A stretch of 64,000 bases of DNA from an uncultured Chitinophaga sp. (GCA_902168205.1 CABHOK010000003.1:682001-746000), one strand, 5' to 3'. Numbered from the stretch's first letter, positions 38,501-48,475 are shown. The notes: generated by a model from the letters alone, not told the origin. Program-made: numbers and translations.

Positions 38501-39749
38501 GTTGATTGAGATATGCTTCGGCAGCCGCATAACGTTTTTCACGAAGCGATACATCATACAAGAATGCAACGGTACGAGCAGATGTAATATAGTTCTTAGG
38601 TAATTTCTTCAATACTTCCAAAGCGTCGGCTTCCAGGTTGCGCGTTTTATCGCGACTCAGTTTCGAGTTGAATTCAACTGCTTTTTCGTTTTCGCGATGG
38701 ATACTGGTCTTCGGAAAAGATTTGTCAAGCACCTTCTCATATTCGAGTTTGGTGTTTACATAGCGCGCACGATTTTCGCGGTTCAGTAATACTTCCAGGT
38801 AGTCGAGGTATATATCATGGGCGAGTGAATTGGTAGGATTGATTTTCTTTTTCAGATCACTCAGAATGTTGTCGAAGTCAAGTTCATTCTCATGTCGCGT
38901 GCCGTTTTCTTCCAAAGCCTTGGCAAATATATAGCGCGCCTCTACTTCCGCGAGACTGGTCTCTCCGAGAAAACGTGATTTACCTTTCAGCCACGAACGA
39001 ACTGTGGAGTAAGCGTTGTCTGCAGTCTCGGTGTCACCACCGATAATGGAGATACGACCTTTCTTCGTATAGGCTTTCAAACGAAGATTTAGCAATCGTG
39101 CGTAATCACCGTAGCGCTGTGGAATTTCTTCAATCGGTACACGTTGTGTTTTGATGGAAGTACCATCAACGATCGATTCTTTTTCAATCGCGCGCGAAGC
39201 AAAGTATTTTTCTGCTGTTTCGAGTATATCCAGTGCATCGTTACAGAAACCTTGTCCAATCATTGCATCAGCTTCTGCCAGAGCAATCTTGCCATTGAGT
39301 GCATCGGTCATCTGGTTTGTTTTGGTAAGCAGATCCTTGGCTTTATCAAGGTACTCGCGACTGAGGCGATAGTTACCATAGTCATTATATATTTCAGCTA
39401 CATCAACCAATGTACTGGCATAACTGCCGCTGTTATCACCGTACATCGCCTGGCTGCTGCTCAGGGCATTGGTTAGCGTATTTTCAAATCCGCTGAATAC
39501 ACCCAAAGCCATGTTGATACGTGCTTCACGCAGGTATAGGCCCGGCATATAGGCATTCTGTTGTCCCATTTTAGACGTGACAGATTTCTTTAATTTTTGC
39601 AGCGAACTGTTTGCTTTCGAGAGATTGCCACCAGCGAAATAAGAGTCAATTTTCTGAAGCGACTTATCAATTTTTTTGTTTTGGCTGAATACAGGGGTAA
39701 CTCCGATGGCAATAATCAATGCCAGCACCACGGGCCAGGTTTTCTTCAT
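35514..39749 (-). CDS. Exported TPR-CHAT protein
   Basis: 1411 residues. A signal peptide (1-23, ending FSQ) is followed by about 850 residues of tetratricopeptide-type helical repeats (for example YTEAERTAQRANQIAVKTYG), then a coiled-coil-like linker and a C-terminal CHAT domain. The caspase-type dyad is intact: His1248 in FHIATHGFY and Cys1324 in LSACETGLGDL. CHAT proteases are caspase relatives. A signal sequence implies action outside the cytosol, unlike CRISPR-linked TPR-CHAT. Substrate unknown. Transcribed alone. Confidence 0.9.
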   Translation of the reverse strand: MKKTWPVVLALIIAIGVTPVFSQNKKIDKSLQKIDSYFAGGNLSKANSSLQKLKKSVTSKMGQQNAYMPGLYLREARINMALGVFSGFENTLTNALSSSQAMYGDNSGSYASTLVDVAEIYNDYGNYRLSREYLDKAKDLLTKTNQMTDALNGKIALAEADAMIGQGFCNDALDILETAEKYFASRAIEKESIVDGTSIKTQRVPIEEIPQRYGDYARLLNLRLKAYTKKGRISIIGGDTETADNAYSTVRSWLKGKSRFLGETSLAEVEARYIFAKALEENGTRHENELDFDNILSDLKKKINPTNSLAHDIYLDYLEVLLNRENRARYVNTKLEYEKVLDKSFPKTSIHRENEKAVEFNSKLSRDKTRNLEADALEVLKKLPKNYITSARTVAFLYDVSLREKRYAAAEAYLNQLTEIKKELYGENSPEYHLSKIYLADFYLDYTNKIDEAGKIYKESYFGVVEKQIGEQHKDLLNILNHIATWYELTDQYDLALKTLNDASDKAVLKYSNEDPEYGKELDRIAGLALKIGKYEKAEADIAKALKILEEYRKDDSRIADYVHAIDTQAKLYGIKGMFDEAEANLDRSNRLISKANVEFGNELATAEELTALFIQLGDFYEAYNMLNTQIPEYEKLYGKNSLRLIEPLVNKGRILLAKGDYTEAERTAQRANQIAVKTYGETSTKTAPTQKLLSDIYYTLGDYEKAQDNVIKAITSQEKQFGRNHIEVAKSISQLALIKFYKGDNRKEVEKLMIESRDIMASKLGKDNPQYAEILKNVAVLYISEKKFDIAFNSLTVAENIWRTKTGKKNNINTASIYTLTGDVYYQQKNYKKAEEFYTKSKDLYEQFFSASHPEYVKVLSKLSKVYYMQKDYKRSKKLVEEALNNYEGFIKDFFPALSEREKAKYWNTIKGDFEFYNTLAFSNLEDFRDLTGKVYNYQLLTKALLLSSSIKIRERILNSTDEQLKSQYNTWIQKKEQLTLALSLSPAQLLESQIDPSALQQEVERLEKELSQKSELFGQSFDNKRITYDDVKKVLKPNDVAIEMVRYRYFNHTLTDSVIYAALYIKKEFSKPKVIILKDGKKMENRYFKFYRNAITGKIPDTYSYNIFWQPIVNEIGQVATVYLSADGVYNQINLEAIPTPDGRYVIDNSNIVLVSNTKDLYLRNIKSRATTSENTATMFGNPKFYLTASTDQLIAPLPGTEKEVTQVQFMLKQKGWLTAEYVENLASEEKIKEMSNPKIFHIATHGFYRPTAQVTLEQQIEGNEAVMAQNPLMRTGLLLKGAGDLMDKTSYNFNMENGILTAYEAMSLNLDKTDLVVLSACETGLGDLEAGEGVYGLQRAFLVAGAKVLIMSMFKVDDEATQQLMLKFYQKWLNTGNLRQSFIDAKKELRTDYPEPIYWGAFMMIGLD

Positions 39750-39924
39750 AACTACAGACGTTTATCCAATTGGACTTCTAAGCTACTAAATTCGGTTGGA
39801 TTTTCAGGGTCACATAAGTATGCGAGATAAAAAGCTGCCGTATACCTGAAAAAAATAATGTTTATGCACTCCTGTTGCAGCCCCTTTGTGCACAAATTGG
39901 ATCGGTTTTTAAAGCGTTAGTATT

Positions 39925-40854
39925 ATGCACGATCATAATCATGATCACGATCATCACGACCATAGCCATAGCCATGGCCACGGTCATCACCATCATCACC
40001 ACGGTGGCAATATACGCGTGGCATTCTGGCTTAATACGTGCTTTGCTTTGCTGGAATTGATCGGTGGTTTTTATACCAATTCCGTAGCCATTCTTTCGGA
40101 TGCATTGCACGATCTGGGGGATAGCCTTTCATTGGGCACAGCGTGGTACTTTGAACGCAAATCGAAGCAGAAACGCGATGCTATATATACTTACGGCTAT
40201 CAGCGGTTTTCGCTTCTGGGTGCCTTCATCAATTCAATTGTATTGATCGTTGGTTCGGTGTTGATTTTAAAGGAGGCGTTCGCGCGACTCTTTAATCCGG
40301 AGCAACCGGATACAACGGGCATGCTCATTTTCGCAATCGTAGGTATAGTCGTTAACGGTGTAGCTATGCTACGCCTGAAGAAAGGCGAATCCATTAACGA
40401 AAAAGTTATATCGCTTCATTTTCTTGAAGATGTATTAGGCTGGGCTGCCGTGTTGATAGGAAGCATCATCATGAAATTTGTGGATGCCCCGATCATCGAT
40501 CCGTTACTCTCCCTGATTATAGCTATTATTATCCTGGTGAATGTATACAAGAATATGCGGGGAGCATTTCAAATCATTTTGCAGGGAGTTCCTGTGGCTG
40601 TATCGGAAGAGAGGGTGCGGGAAATGTTCAGTAAATTTGGCGAGATAGAAGATACACACGATCTCCACATCTGGACCATGGATGGCAGCTATAATATTCT
40701 GACTACACATGCCGTACTGAAGCAACCACTCGAAGCAGAAGCACTGGAGTTATTGAAATCGAAGATTAAAAGCGAGCTTAAAAAGATTAGCGTTCATCAC
40801 GTTACGATTGAATTTGAAAATAAAGGAATGGCTTGCGAGCATGAGTCGCATTAG
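39925..40854 (+). CDS. CDF-family divalent cation exporter
   Basis: 309 residues. The N-terminal 29 residues are almost entirely His/Asp (for example HDHHDHSHSHGHGHHHHHH), a metal-buffering tail. Six helices follow with the zinc-site pattern HxxxD in the second (SDALHDLGDSLS) and the fifth (HFLEDVLGWAAV), then a C-terminal cytosolic domain (DTHDLHIWTMDGS). This is the CzcD/ZitB type that exports Zn2+ or Co2+ by proton exchange. Confidence 0.95.
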   Translation: MHDHNHDHDHHDHSHSHGHGHHHHHHGGNIRVAFWLNTCFALLELIGGFYTNSVAILSDALHDLGDSLSLGTAWYFERKSKQKRDAIYTYGYQRFSLLGAFINSIVLIVGSVLILKEAFARLFNPEQPDTTGMLIFAIVGIVVNGVAMLRLKKGESINEKVISLHFLEDVLGWAAVLIGSIIMKFVDAPIIDPLLSLIIAIIILVNVYKNMRGAFQIILQGVPVAVSEERVREMFSKFGEIEDTHDLHIWTMDGSYNILTTHAVLKQPLEAEALELLKSKIKSELKKISVHHVTIEFENKGMACEHESH

Positions 40855-40961
40855 CTGCAATGGATATGAGCTACTGGTGAATTCGTTAATTGTCAGGTGA
40901 AAGACAAACATGAATAAACCAAAATCAGGGTGTTGGCGTTTGTCGTATATAGCAGAAAATA

Positions 40962-41513
40962 ATGAACGGTATGCACAGAGTTATTTTGATCGTGCTGGTA
41001 GCCTTCCAGCTTTATTCCTGCACAGGAAACAGTCAGCCGACTGAAAAACAAAAAAGCGCTAAAGCAAAGATTGTATCGGATACAGGTAAGGTGATCAATC
41101 GGTCCGAAGCGGAGTGGAAAGCTGTATTGACTCCGGAACAGTATTATATACTTCGCGAAAAGGGAACCGATCGTCCGTTTACAGGCAAGTATTATTTGCA
41201 CAAAGAAAAAGGAATGTATACCTGTGCCGCCTGCGGCAACGAACTCTTCACTTCCGACATGAAGTTTGAATCCGAGTGTGGCTGGCCAAGCTTTGACAAA
41301 GAGATTGCCGGTGACAAAATCAAGAAAGTAGTAGACCGTTCTCACGGTATGGTTCGCACCGAAATACTTTGTGCCCGCTGCGGCTCCCACTTAGGACACT
41401 TATTCGATGACGGCCCAACGTTAACAGGACAACGCTACTGCGTGAACTCCACTTCGATCGATTTTAAGAAAGAAGGAAAGGAAAAGAAGCCAGAAGCCAG
41501 AAGCAAGCAGTAA
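40962..41513 (+). CDS. msrB: Peptide-methionine (R)-S-oxide reductase lipoprotein
   Basis: 183 residues. A lipoprotein signal ends at Cys20 (QLYSC), so the enzyme is predicted to be anchored in the envelope. The MsrB domain has two zinc CxxC pairs (CAACG, CARCG), CGWPSF, and the catalytic Cys in RYCVNS. It repairs oxidised methionine in exported proteins. The lysine/arginine-rich tail after SIDFKKE comes from repetitive DNA. ATG at 40962 or 40971. Confidence 0.93.
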   Translation: MNGMHRVILIVLVAFQLYSCTGNSQPTEKQKSAKAKIVSDTGKVINRSEAEWKAVLTPEQYYILREKGTDRPFTGKYYLHKEKGMYTCAACGNELFTSDMKFESECGWPSFDKEIAGDKIKKVVDRSHGMVRTEILCARCGSHLGHLFDDGPTLTGQRYCVNSTSIDFKKEGKEKKPEARSKQ

Positions 41514-41517
41514 GGGG

Positions 41518-41662
41518 ACGTGCCTACGTGTGTAGGTGTGCACGTGTTACGTAGTTACGTGTTTAAGTGTGTTGGTTTTTAGGTGTATAAGTTATTAGCC
41601 GGAGGAAACCTAAACACATACACACTTAAACACGTGCATACGTAAACACTTAAACACGTAAT
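41518..41662. repeat. Low-complexity palindromic intergenic region
   Basis: Built from variants of ACACTTAAACAC and its complement. TACGTGTTTAAGTGT (41556-41570) recurs inverted at 41646-41660. The same word family (CACTTAAACAC) appears in direct orientation at 51086-51165. Nothing else is seen in this 218-bp gap. Confidence 0.7.
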
Positions 41663-41731
41663 CTGCCGTTGAAAGTAATTTATTTAGACTAAAGCAACGC
41701 ATAGGGTATATTAAGCTACAACCCCTGATGT

Positions 41732-43315
41732 ATGCGCATTTTATTCATTGTTATTTTTTTGCTGGCATTTCAGGTTCAGGCTCAGCAATATGATTTACTG
41801 TTGATCAATGGGAAGATTGTAGATGGTACCGGTAACCCGTGGTACTATGGTGATGTTGCTGTTAAAGATGGTAAGATCGCGGCTATCGGAAAGATTGCAG
41901 CAACAGAGGCGCTGAAGGTTGTCGATGTAAAAGGTCTCATCGTTGCTCCCGGGTTTATTGATGTGCATACGCATATAGAAGGTAACGATCTGAAAATACC
42001 TACAGCCGGTAATTTTATTCATGATGGTGTTACCTCCGTTGTTACCGGTAATTGTGGTTCTTCCAATACAGATATAGCGCGATACTTTTACAGACTTGAT
42101 AGCGTAAAGATGTCTGTAAATATAGCGACACTCGTTGGTCATAACAGTGTGCGCAGAGCGGTGATGGGAGAGAGTCAGCGTGATCCTACTGCGGAAGAAC
42201 AAAAACAAATGGAAGATCTTGTAGAAGAGGCAATGATGCAGGGAGCTGTCGGACTTTCTACCGGGCTAATCTATGTGCCGGGTACATATTCCAAAACTCC
42301 GGAAGTGATTGGTTTGGCCCAGGCAGCTTCACGACATCAGGGTATATATGCATCGCATATTCGTGATGAAGGCGATCATGTTACAGAAGCTATTGAAGAA
42401 GCCATCAACATCGGTCGCGTAGCAAATATACCGGTGGAGATATCGCATTTTAAAGTAACGTATAAACCTAACTGGGGGCGTTCTGTCAGTACACTGGCGC
42501 AAGTTGAAAAGGCAAGGCTCGAAGGTATAGATGTAACCATCGATCAATACCCGTATGTAGCGAGCAGTACATCGCTCAATACAACCTTGCCGAGCTGGGT
42601 ATTTTCGGGTGGTCGCGACTCGGTTTTGTTTCGCCTGCGTGATAAATCGATTCGCAATACGATCAAAGATGAAATGCTGGCTACACTAAAGCGTAAACAG
42701 CTTAAGAACTATAGTTACGCGCTGGTAGCTCGCTATGGTGCCGACACTACGTTGAATGGTAAAAGCATTACCGAGATCAATGCTATAAAAGAACGAAAGA
42801 AAAAAGCTGCTGCCGAAGTAGAGACCATATTGGATATGGTTGAGAATGGCGGAGCTCAAATGGTTTTCTTTAGTATGAACGAAGATGACCTGAGGCGCAT
42901 CATGCAATATCCATACAATATGTTTGCGTCTGATGCTGGTATAGCGCGCTATGGATCGGGTGTACCACATCCGAGATCGTATGGTACAAATGCACGGGTA
43001 TTAGGACAATATGTACGAACGTTGAAAGTAATTCGCCTCGAAGAAGCAATCCGGAGAATGACATCTTTACCCGCACAAAAATTTCAATTGCGTGACAGAG
43101 GTTTGATCAGGAAAGGAATGGCGGCAGATATAGTTGTATTTGATGAAGCGCGGGTTGGCGATCAGAGTACATTCGGCAGTCCGCATGCGTACTCGAGTGG
43201 TTTTCAGTATATCATCGTTAATGGTGCCATTACTGCGGAGGGAGGGACGCATACGGGTGTACGAAATGGTGTTGTGCTTCGCGGGGCCGGGAGTCGAGAT
43301 GTGCTTGCAGAGTGA
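41732..43315 (+). CDS. Exported D-aminoacylase-like amidohydrolase
   Basis: 527 residues with a signal peptide (1-18). It is an amidohydrolase with metal motif HTH (His79, His81) in GFIDVHTHIEG and the Cys108-containing VVTGNCGSS strand typical of N-acyl-D-amino-acid deacylases. Later, IYASHIRDEGD and ASDAGIARYG supply further ligands. It likely removes acyl groups from N-acyl-D-amino acids or dipeptide-like substrates outside the cytosol. Substrate not certain. Confidence 0.87.
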   Translation: MRILFIVIFLLAFQVQAQQYDLLLINGKIVDGTGNPWYYGDVAVKDGKIAAIGKIAATEALKVVDVKGLIVAPGFIDVHTHIEGNDLKIPTAGNFIHDGVTSVVTGNCGSSNTDIARYFYRLDSVKMSVNIATLVGHNSVRRAVMGESQRDPTAEEQKQMEDLVEEAMMQGAVGLSTGLIYVPGTYSKTPEVIGLAQAASRHQGIYASHIRDEGDHVTEAIEEAINIGRVANIPVEISHFKVTYKPNWGRSVSTLAQVEKARLEGIDVTIDQYPYVASSTSLNTTLPSWVFSGGRDSVLFRLRDKSIRNTIKDEMLATLKRKQLKNYSYALVARYGADTTLNGKSITEINAIKERKKKAAAEVETILDMVENGGAQMVFFSMNEDDLRRIMQYPYNMFASDAGIARYGSGVPHPRSYGTNARVLGQYVRTLKVIRLEEAIRRMTSLPAQKFQLRDRGLIRKGMAADIVVFDEARVGDQSTFGSPHAYSSGFQYIIVNGAITAEGGTHTGVRNGVVLRGAGSRDVLAE

Positions 43316-43320
43316 GTATA

Positions 43321-43443
43321 AATCCAATGGCACTAAGAACATGGAGGAGACGCAAAGGAACCTTTAGATTTGAATCACTATTATAACCTGATATATAGTT
43401 ATAGTAGTGATTCAAATCTAAAGGTCCTCTGTGCAATGGGATT
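43321..43443. repeat. Long-hairpin intergenic element
   Basis: 28-bp arms with one mismatch (43360-43387 and 43398-43425) enclose a 10-nt loop, and outer flanks AATCCAATGGCAC and GTGCAATGGGATT are also complementary with mismatches. The left end resembles the element at 48381. It separates convergent genes and may terminate both. Confidence 0.8.
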
Positions 43444-43447
43444 TTAA

Positions 43448-46400
43448 TTATCCGATAAGCTTCTTCAAAACTTCTTTCGCAGCATCTGTAATAACCGTTC
43501 CCGGCCCGAAGATGAAAGATACTCCGGACTTATAGAGGAAGTCATAATCCTGCTGTGGTATAACACCTCCTGCTACAACCATAATATCCGGTCTGCCGAT
43601 TTTCTTTAACGCTTCAATAAGCTCCGGCACCAGCGTCTTATGTCCACCGGCAAGACTCGATGCTCCTACAATGTGTACATCATTTTCGGCAGCCTGCATA
43701 GCTACTTCATCCGGAGTCTGAAAGAGCGGCCCTATATCTACATCGAAGCCGAGATCAGCGAAGCTCGTAGCAATTACTTTGGCACCGCGATCGTGACCAT
43801 CTTGTCCCATCTTGGCCACTAGTATACGCGGCCTGCGTCCATCAAGCTCAGCAAAGCGATCAGAGAGGGCGCGTGCTTCTTCAAATTCTTTCTGACTTTT
43901 CATTTCTCCTGAATATACTCCTGAAACAGATCGTATCGTTGCTTTATACCGGCCAAATATAGTCTCCAATGCAGATGATATCTCACCCAGTGTTGCGCGC
44001 TTCCGGGCGGCATCAACAGCAAGTTCGAGTAAATTTCCGTTGCCACTTTCTGCACAGCGTGTAAGGGCTTGCAGGGCAGCTTCTACATCGTGGTTGTTGC
44101 GTTCAGTGCGCAGCGTTTGCAGGCGTGTAACCTGCTCGTTGCGTACGGCAGTGTTGTCAACTTCCAGTATATCGAGTATAACCTTTTCGTCTGTCTGGTA
44201 CTTATTCACACCAACAATTGCATCTTTACCCGAATCGATGCGAGCCTGCTTGGCAGCAGCAGCTTGTTCGATGCGCATCTTCGGTATACCGCTTTCAATC
44301 GCTTTGGTCATGCCGCCTAACTTTTCAACTTCTTCAATCAGCTCCCACGCTTTTTCAGCAAGCTCTGCGGTGAGACTTTCTATATAATATGAACCACCGG
44401 CCGGATCAACCACTTTGGTTACATCGGTTTCTTTCTCAATAAAGAGTTGGGTGTTACGCGCTATGCGTGCAGAGAAATCGGTTGGTAATGCAATCGCTTC
44501 ATCCAGCGAATTGGTGTGGAGAGATTGTGTGCCACCTAATATAGCGGCAAGCGCTTCTATATAGGTACGCGTTACGTTATTATAGGGATCTTGTTCAGTC
44601 AAGCTCCATCCGGAAGTCTGGCAATGCGTACGCAACGCCATCGACTTCGGATTCTTCGGGTTGAATTGTTTTACTACATAGGCCCAGAGTAATCGGCCGG
44701 CACGCAGCTTGGCAATCTCCATGCAGAAATTCATACCAATGCCCCAGAAGAAGGAGAGGCGCGGTGCAAAGTCATCGATCGCTATACCCGCTTTTAACCC
44801 GGTACGAATATACTCGAGTCCATCCGCGATCGTATAGGCCAGTTCAATGTGCGCAGGTGCTCCCGCTTCGTGCATGTGATAGCCGCTGATACTAATGGAA
44901 TTGAACTTCGGCATATATTTAGAAGTATACTCAAATATATCGGCTACGATTTTCATGGAAGGAGCAGGCGGGTATATATAGGTATTCCGCACCATGAATT
45001 CCTTGAGTATGTCATTCTGAATAGTTCCGCTCAGTAATTGAGGTTTTACTCCCTGCTCTTCGGCCGCTACGATATAAAATGCCATGATGGGAAGAACAGC
45101 ACCGTTCATCGTCATCGATACAGACATTTTATCCAACGGTATCTGGTCGAATAGAATTTTCATGTCCAGTACCGAGTCAATAGCAACACCGGCTTTCCCT
45201 ACATCGCCAACAACACGCGCATGGTCAGAATCATAACCGCGGTGCGTAGCTAAGTCAAAAGCAACCGAAAGACCACGTTGTCCGGCTGCTAAATTTCGTC
45301 TGTAAAAAGCATTTGATTCTGTAGCAGTCGAGAACCCTGCATACTGGCGGATCGTCCACGGTTTTATAGTATACATGGATGCATACGGTCCGCGGAGATA
45401 AGGCGGTATACCCGCTGTATATGACAGATGCGTAACGTTATCTAAATCATTCTTTGTATACGATGGTTTGATCTCAATCTTCTCCGGACTGGTCCAACCT
45501 TCGTTGGTTCGCTTCAGGGGTTCTGGTTCTTTACCGAATGGCGATTGGCCGGGTATATGTTTGCTTTGTGCTGTAAATTGTTTCCATGCTTCTTCCGCGA
45601 AAGCATGTATCATATCTTCCAATATATAGGCACCGGCAAACGCATCGCTTACTTTGTCCAGATGAGACTCTTCGCGCAGTATAGTGGATACGTTGCGACT
45701 CACTCTGCTCATCATCGAATTGTCTTCATCCTCCGGAAGTATAGTCAGTGCATCGCAGCCACCCAGTACAGCACTCATGGCTGCTGATGTTGCTTTGAGC
45801 ATATTTCCATGCGGCTGAAATTTCTCTTCGGTAAATATCTCGGAGCGCGTATGTATATACAGGTCTGCAGCACCGAATCCTTCTATCGAGTGGATCTGAC
45901 TTACCCGATGCCATAATAAACGGAGTGTTTTAAGTTTGGCGATCTGCTGCAGGAAATCTTTACCAACCGGTATAAAAAATGCGATCTGATGTATACCTAC
46001 GGAATTGTGTACACCGGCGCCTTTTAATGTATCCAGCGTTTTTGCACCTTGTAAAAGTAAATGGGTTATTTCTTCTACAGGTGTTGTCTCGGAAACGCTC
46101 AGCCCAAAGGGGTGAATTTTTTTTTGCAACGCGAATGCGTTCGAGATAATACTATAATCAACAGGATAATTTTTCCAGTATATCGCTCCTGTTAGTGAAT
46201 CAGCAGGGTAATTCTTTTGGGAAATATACTCTGCTAATTGTACGGCTTGTTGTTGTGTGTTCAGTATAAATGAAACCGAACAATATGGCCAGTCGATATT
46301 CTGCAGCAGTAAATCAAATTGAGTAATTGTATCAGCAGAAACATCAAATACAATTCCATCGGCTCCGTTCGCTAAATGATGCAGCGCTGATGTGTTGGCT

Positions 46401-46669
46401 GTCGCTACATTGGTTACACGAATGTTGGGAGTATTAAGCCAGTAACGCGGACCGGCAAACAACGTACAAGATGGAGCAAGACTAAATGATTCAACAGGTG
46501 TAGTGTCTGAAGTATAGTATGGCTTGAATATCAAACCATTAGGATTGTTCCACGCAAGTGTGCTACTATCTTTGCCTTCGTTTTCCTGTGCGGCAGCGCG
46601 TTGCCAGTCTTGAATTGTTGATTTTGGAAAAGTTTCCTGTAATAAATCCCTGAATTTTTTTTCGGCCAT
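43448..46669 (-). CDS. Fused methylmalonyl-CoA mutase (MutA-MutB in one chain)
   Basis: 1073 residues. The first ~430 resemble a MutA-type small subunit (VADT-like barrel without a cobalamin site). Residues about 430-930 are the catalytic barrel ([21 protein letters not shown] read in parts, [22 protein letters not shown]). The last ~140 form the B12-binding domain with the cobalt-ligand His959 in DGHDRG. Adenosylcobalamin-dependent interconversion of succinyl-CoA and (R)-methylmalonyl-CoA is inferred. Bacteroidota often encode MutA and MutB separately; here they are one protein. No B12 riboswitch is seen upstream. Confidence 0.85.
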   Translation of the reverse strand: MAEKKFRDLLQETFPKSTIQDWQRAAAQENEGKDSSTLAWNNPNGLIFKPYYTSDTTPVESFSLAPSCTLFAGPRYWLNTPNIRVTNVATANTSALHHLANGADGIVFDVSADTITQFDLLLQNIDWPYCSVSFILNTQQQAVQLAEYISQKNYPADSLTGAIYWKNYPVDYSIISNAFALQKKIHPFGLSVSETTPVEEITHLLLQGAKTLDTLKGAGVHNSVGIHQIAFFIPVGKDFLQQIAKLKTLRLLWHRVSQIHSIEGFGAADLYIHTRSEIFTEEKFQPHGNMLKATSAAMSAVLGGCDALTILPEDEDNSMMSRVSRNVSTILREESHLDKVSDAFAGAYILEDMIHAFAEEAWKQFTAQSKHIPGQSPFGKEPEPLKRTNEGWTSPEKIEIKPSYTKNDLDNVTHLSYTAGIPPYLRGPYASMYTIKPWTIRQYAGFSTATESNAFYRRNLAAGQRGLSVAFDLATHRGYDSDHARVVGDVGKAGVAIDSVLDMKILFDQIPLDKMSVSMTMNGAVLPIMAFYIVAAEEQGVKPQLLSGTIQNDILKEFMVRNTYIYPPAPSMKIVADIFEYTSKYMPKFNSISISGYHMHEAGAPAHIELAYTIADGLEYIRTGLKAGIAIDDFAPRLSFFWGIGMNFCMEIAKLRAGRLLWAYVVKQFNPKNPKSMALRTHCQTSGWSLTEQDPYNNVTRTYIEALAAILGGTQSLHTNSLDEAIALPTDFSARIARNTQLFIEKETDVTKVVDPAGGSYYIESLTAELAEKAWELIEEVEKLGGMTKAIESGIPKMRIEQAAAAKQARIDSGKDAIVGVNKYQTDEKVILDILEVDNTAVRNEQVTRLQTLRTERNNHDVEAALQALTRCAESGNGNLLELAVDAARKRATLGEISSALETIFGRYKATIRSVSGVYSGEMKSQKEFEEARALSDRFAELDGRRPRILVAKMGQDGHDRGAKVIATSFADLGFDVDIGPLFQTPDEVAMQAAENDVHIVGASSLAGGHKTLVPELIEALKKIGRPDIMVVAGGVIPQQDYDFLYKSGVSFIFGPGTVITDAAKEVLKKLIG

Positions 46670-46860
46670 ATTTAAAGCAATTCAACCCAATTTAGTTTAA
46701 GATTTTACCTAGTTCTTGCGATTTAATTTTAATTTTTTGGAAGCAAATATTTTTCTGAAAAATCAAGGACAACCCGACTTGTTTTCTTTACCTCTTTTTT
46801 TACATCTTTGTCTCCCTTTCTAAAAAAGGAAACTGAAATCCTAACAAATTCAGAGCTTAA

Positions 46861-48288
46861 ATGGAAGTCAGCAGCGGTACTACAGTATGGAACGATTGTC
46901 TTGAAGTTATTCGCGAGAATGTCGGCGAAGAAAACTTCAATACATGGTTCAAGCCAATAGCGCCTCTGCGTGTTGATGGCGATGTTCTCACCATCCAGGT
47001 TCCTTCTCAATTTTTCTATGAGTGGCTGGAAGATAATTATGTTCCGGTTCTTAAAAAAGCAATTCATACCGTGCTAGGCCCCACTGGTCGCCTCGAATAT
47101 TCGGTGGTTGTAGACAGTGGAGATAAACAGACTCCTCCGGTATCGGTAAGTTACCCGGTAAATGGAGCCGGTAACAGACGAAGCGCTGTCAATGGAAGCT
47201 TCGGTAATGACGATTATTCTCCTTTTACTTATAAAGCTCTTAACCCGCAGACGGTTAACTCGCGATTAAATACAACCTATACTTTCGATAATTTTGTTGA
47301 AGGTGATTGTAATCGCCTGGCACGTTCAGCAGGTTTGGCTGTTGCTAAAAAACCTGGCGTTACTTCTTTCAACCCGCTGATGTTATACGGTGGTGTTGGT
47401 GTAGGTAAAACCCACCTGGTGCAGGCGATCGGTAACGAGATCAAGAACAACATGCCAAGCAAGGTTGTGCTTTATATCGATCAGAATGATTTTACTACGC
47501 AATTCCTCAATGCACTTCAAAATCATAAAGTGCAGGAGTTTCAGAATTTTTACCTGCAGGTTGATTTATTGATCCTGGATGATGTGCAATTTCTTGCCGG
47601 TCGTGAAAAGACACAAGAGATGTTTTTCCATATCTTCAATCAGTTGCATCAATCCGGTAAGCAGATTATCATGACGAGCGATTGCCCGCCTCGTGATATG
47701 AAAGGTTTCCAGGAAAGATTGTTGTCGCGCTTCAAATGGGGTTTGACTGCAGATTTACAGGAACCTGATTTTGAAACGAAACTTGCCATCATCAATCGTA
47801 AAATGCTGGCTGATGGTATTCAGATACCAACGGAAGTTTCTGAATATTTAGCGTATAGCGTTGATACAAACCTTCGTGATATGGAAGGTGTATTAAACTC
47901 GCTGATCTTCCACGCTACATTGTTGAAGAAAGAGATCGATCTTGATCTCGCGAAAGAAGTACTCAAGAATATCATTAAAGAAATACAGTCTGACGTTAGC
48001 GTTGATTTTATACAAAAGACTGTTGCCGAATATTTCAAAGTAGATCTCGAAGCCATGAAAGGCAAAGTAAAAAAACGCGAGATCGTAATTCCACGACAGG
48101 TAGCCATGTACTTCTGTAAGCGCTATACACAACTTACCCTGGCGCTGATCGGAGAGAACTTCGGAGGTCGTGATCACAGTACCGTAATTCACGCACTCGA
48201 GTCCGTAGAAGATATGATGAAAACAGACCCCAACTTCAAAGCATCGGTTGAAGAACTTGGGAAGAAGTTGAAGCTTCGCGTTAGTTAA
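46861..48288 (+). CDS. dnaA: Chromosomal replication initiator DnaA
   Basis: 475 residues. Domain I (VWNDCLEVIRENVGEENFNTW, in parts), a short linker (about 90-135), AAA+ domain with Walker A GGVGVGKTH from 177 and Walker B LILDDVQFLAG, and DNA-binding domain IV with the DnaA signature FGGRDHSTVIHAL. Stand-alone gene, divergent from the mutase. CATCTTTG, one base from TAnnTTTG, lies about 50 bp before the ATG. No cluster of TTATCCACA boxes was found nearby, so an origin is not claimed. Confidence 0.98.
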   Translation: MEVSSGTTVWNDCLEVIRENVGEENFNTWFKPIAPLRVDGDVLTIQVPSQFFYEWLEDNYVPVLKKAIHTVLGPTGRLEYSVVVDSGDKQTPPVSVSYPVNGAGNRRSAVNGSFGNDDYSPFTYKALNPQTVNSRLNTTYTFDNFVEGDCNRLARSAGLAVAKKPGVTSFNPLMLYGGVGVGKTHLVQAIGNEIKNNMPSKVVLYIDQNDFTTQFLNALQNHKVQEFQNFYLQVDLLILDDVQFLAGREKTQEMFFHIFNQLHQSGKQIIMTSDCPPRDMKGFQERLLSRFKWGLTADLQEPDFETKLAIINRKMLADGIQIPTEVSEYLAYSVDTNLRDMEGVLNSLIFHATLLKKEIDLDLAKEVLKNIIKEIQSDVSVDFIQKTVAEYFKVDLEAMKGKVKKREIVIPRQVAMYFCKRYTQLTLALIGENFGGRDHSTVIHALESVEDMMKTDPNFKASVEELGKKLKLRVS

Positions 48289-48289
48289 T

Positions 48290-48308
48290 CGTTATCCGTT
48301 AATTGTTA
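48290..48308 (+). repeat. Left arm of a 19-bp inverted repeat flanking the SpoIIAA-like gene
   Basis: CGTTATCCGTTAATTGTTA starts right after the dnaA stop. Its exact inverted copy is at 49064-49082, so the pair brackets 48476-48913. Confidence 0.85.
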
Positions 48309-48380
48309 GTGGTCAATCGTGTTTGAAATTGACGATTGGCTGGCGTGACGAGACGATATATACTATAGCAACGATTATTT

Positions 48381-48450
48381 AAATCCATTGCACTAAGAAA
48401 CACAAAGAAGACATAGCCTTACGCGAAGTAATTATGTGTCTTCTTTGTGT
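48381..48450. repeat. Hairpin element related to 43321
   Basis: ACACAAAGAAGACA (48400-48413) is inverted at 48437-48450 around a 23-nt loop. The left end AAATCCATTGCACTAAGAA is close to AATCCAATGGCACTAAGAA at 43321. It lies between convergent genes. Confidence 0.75.
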
Positions 48451-48475
48451 GTGTGTACCGGTGAAATCTGCGGCA

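Noticed and set aside
35514-39749. CRISPR-linked (type III-E style) TPR-CHAT effector
   Set aside because: The protein has a signal peptide and no CRISPR or cas genes are present.
41518-41662. CRISPR array
   Set aside because: Repeats are degenerate, of both orientations and without regular spacers; no cas genes nearby.
46670-46860. Cobalamin riboswitch upstream of the mutase
   Set aside because: No B12-box-like sequence or suitable length; the divergent gap to dnaA is short and AT-rich.
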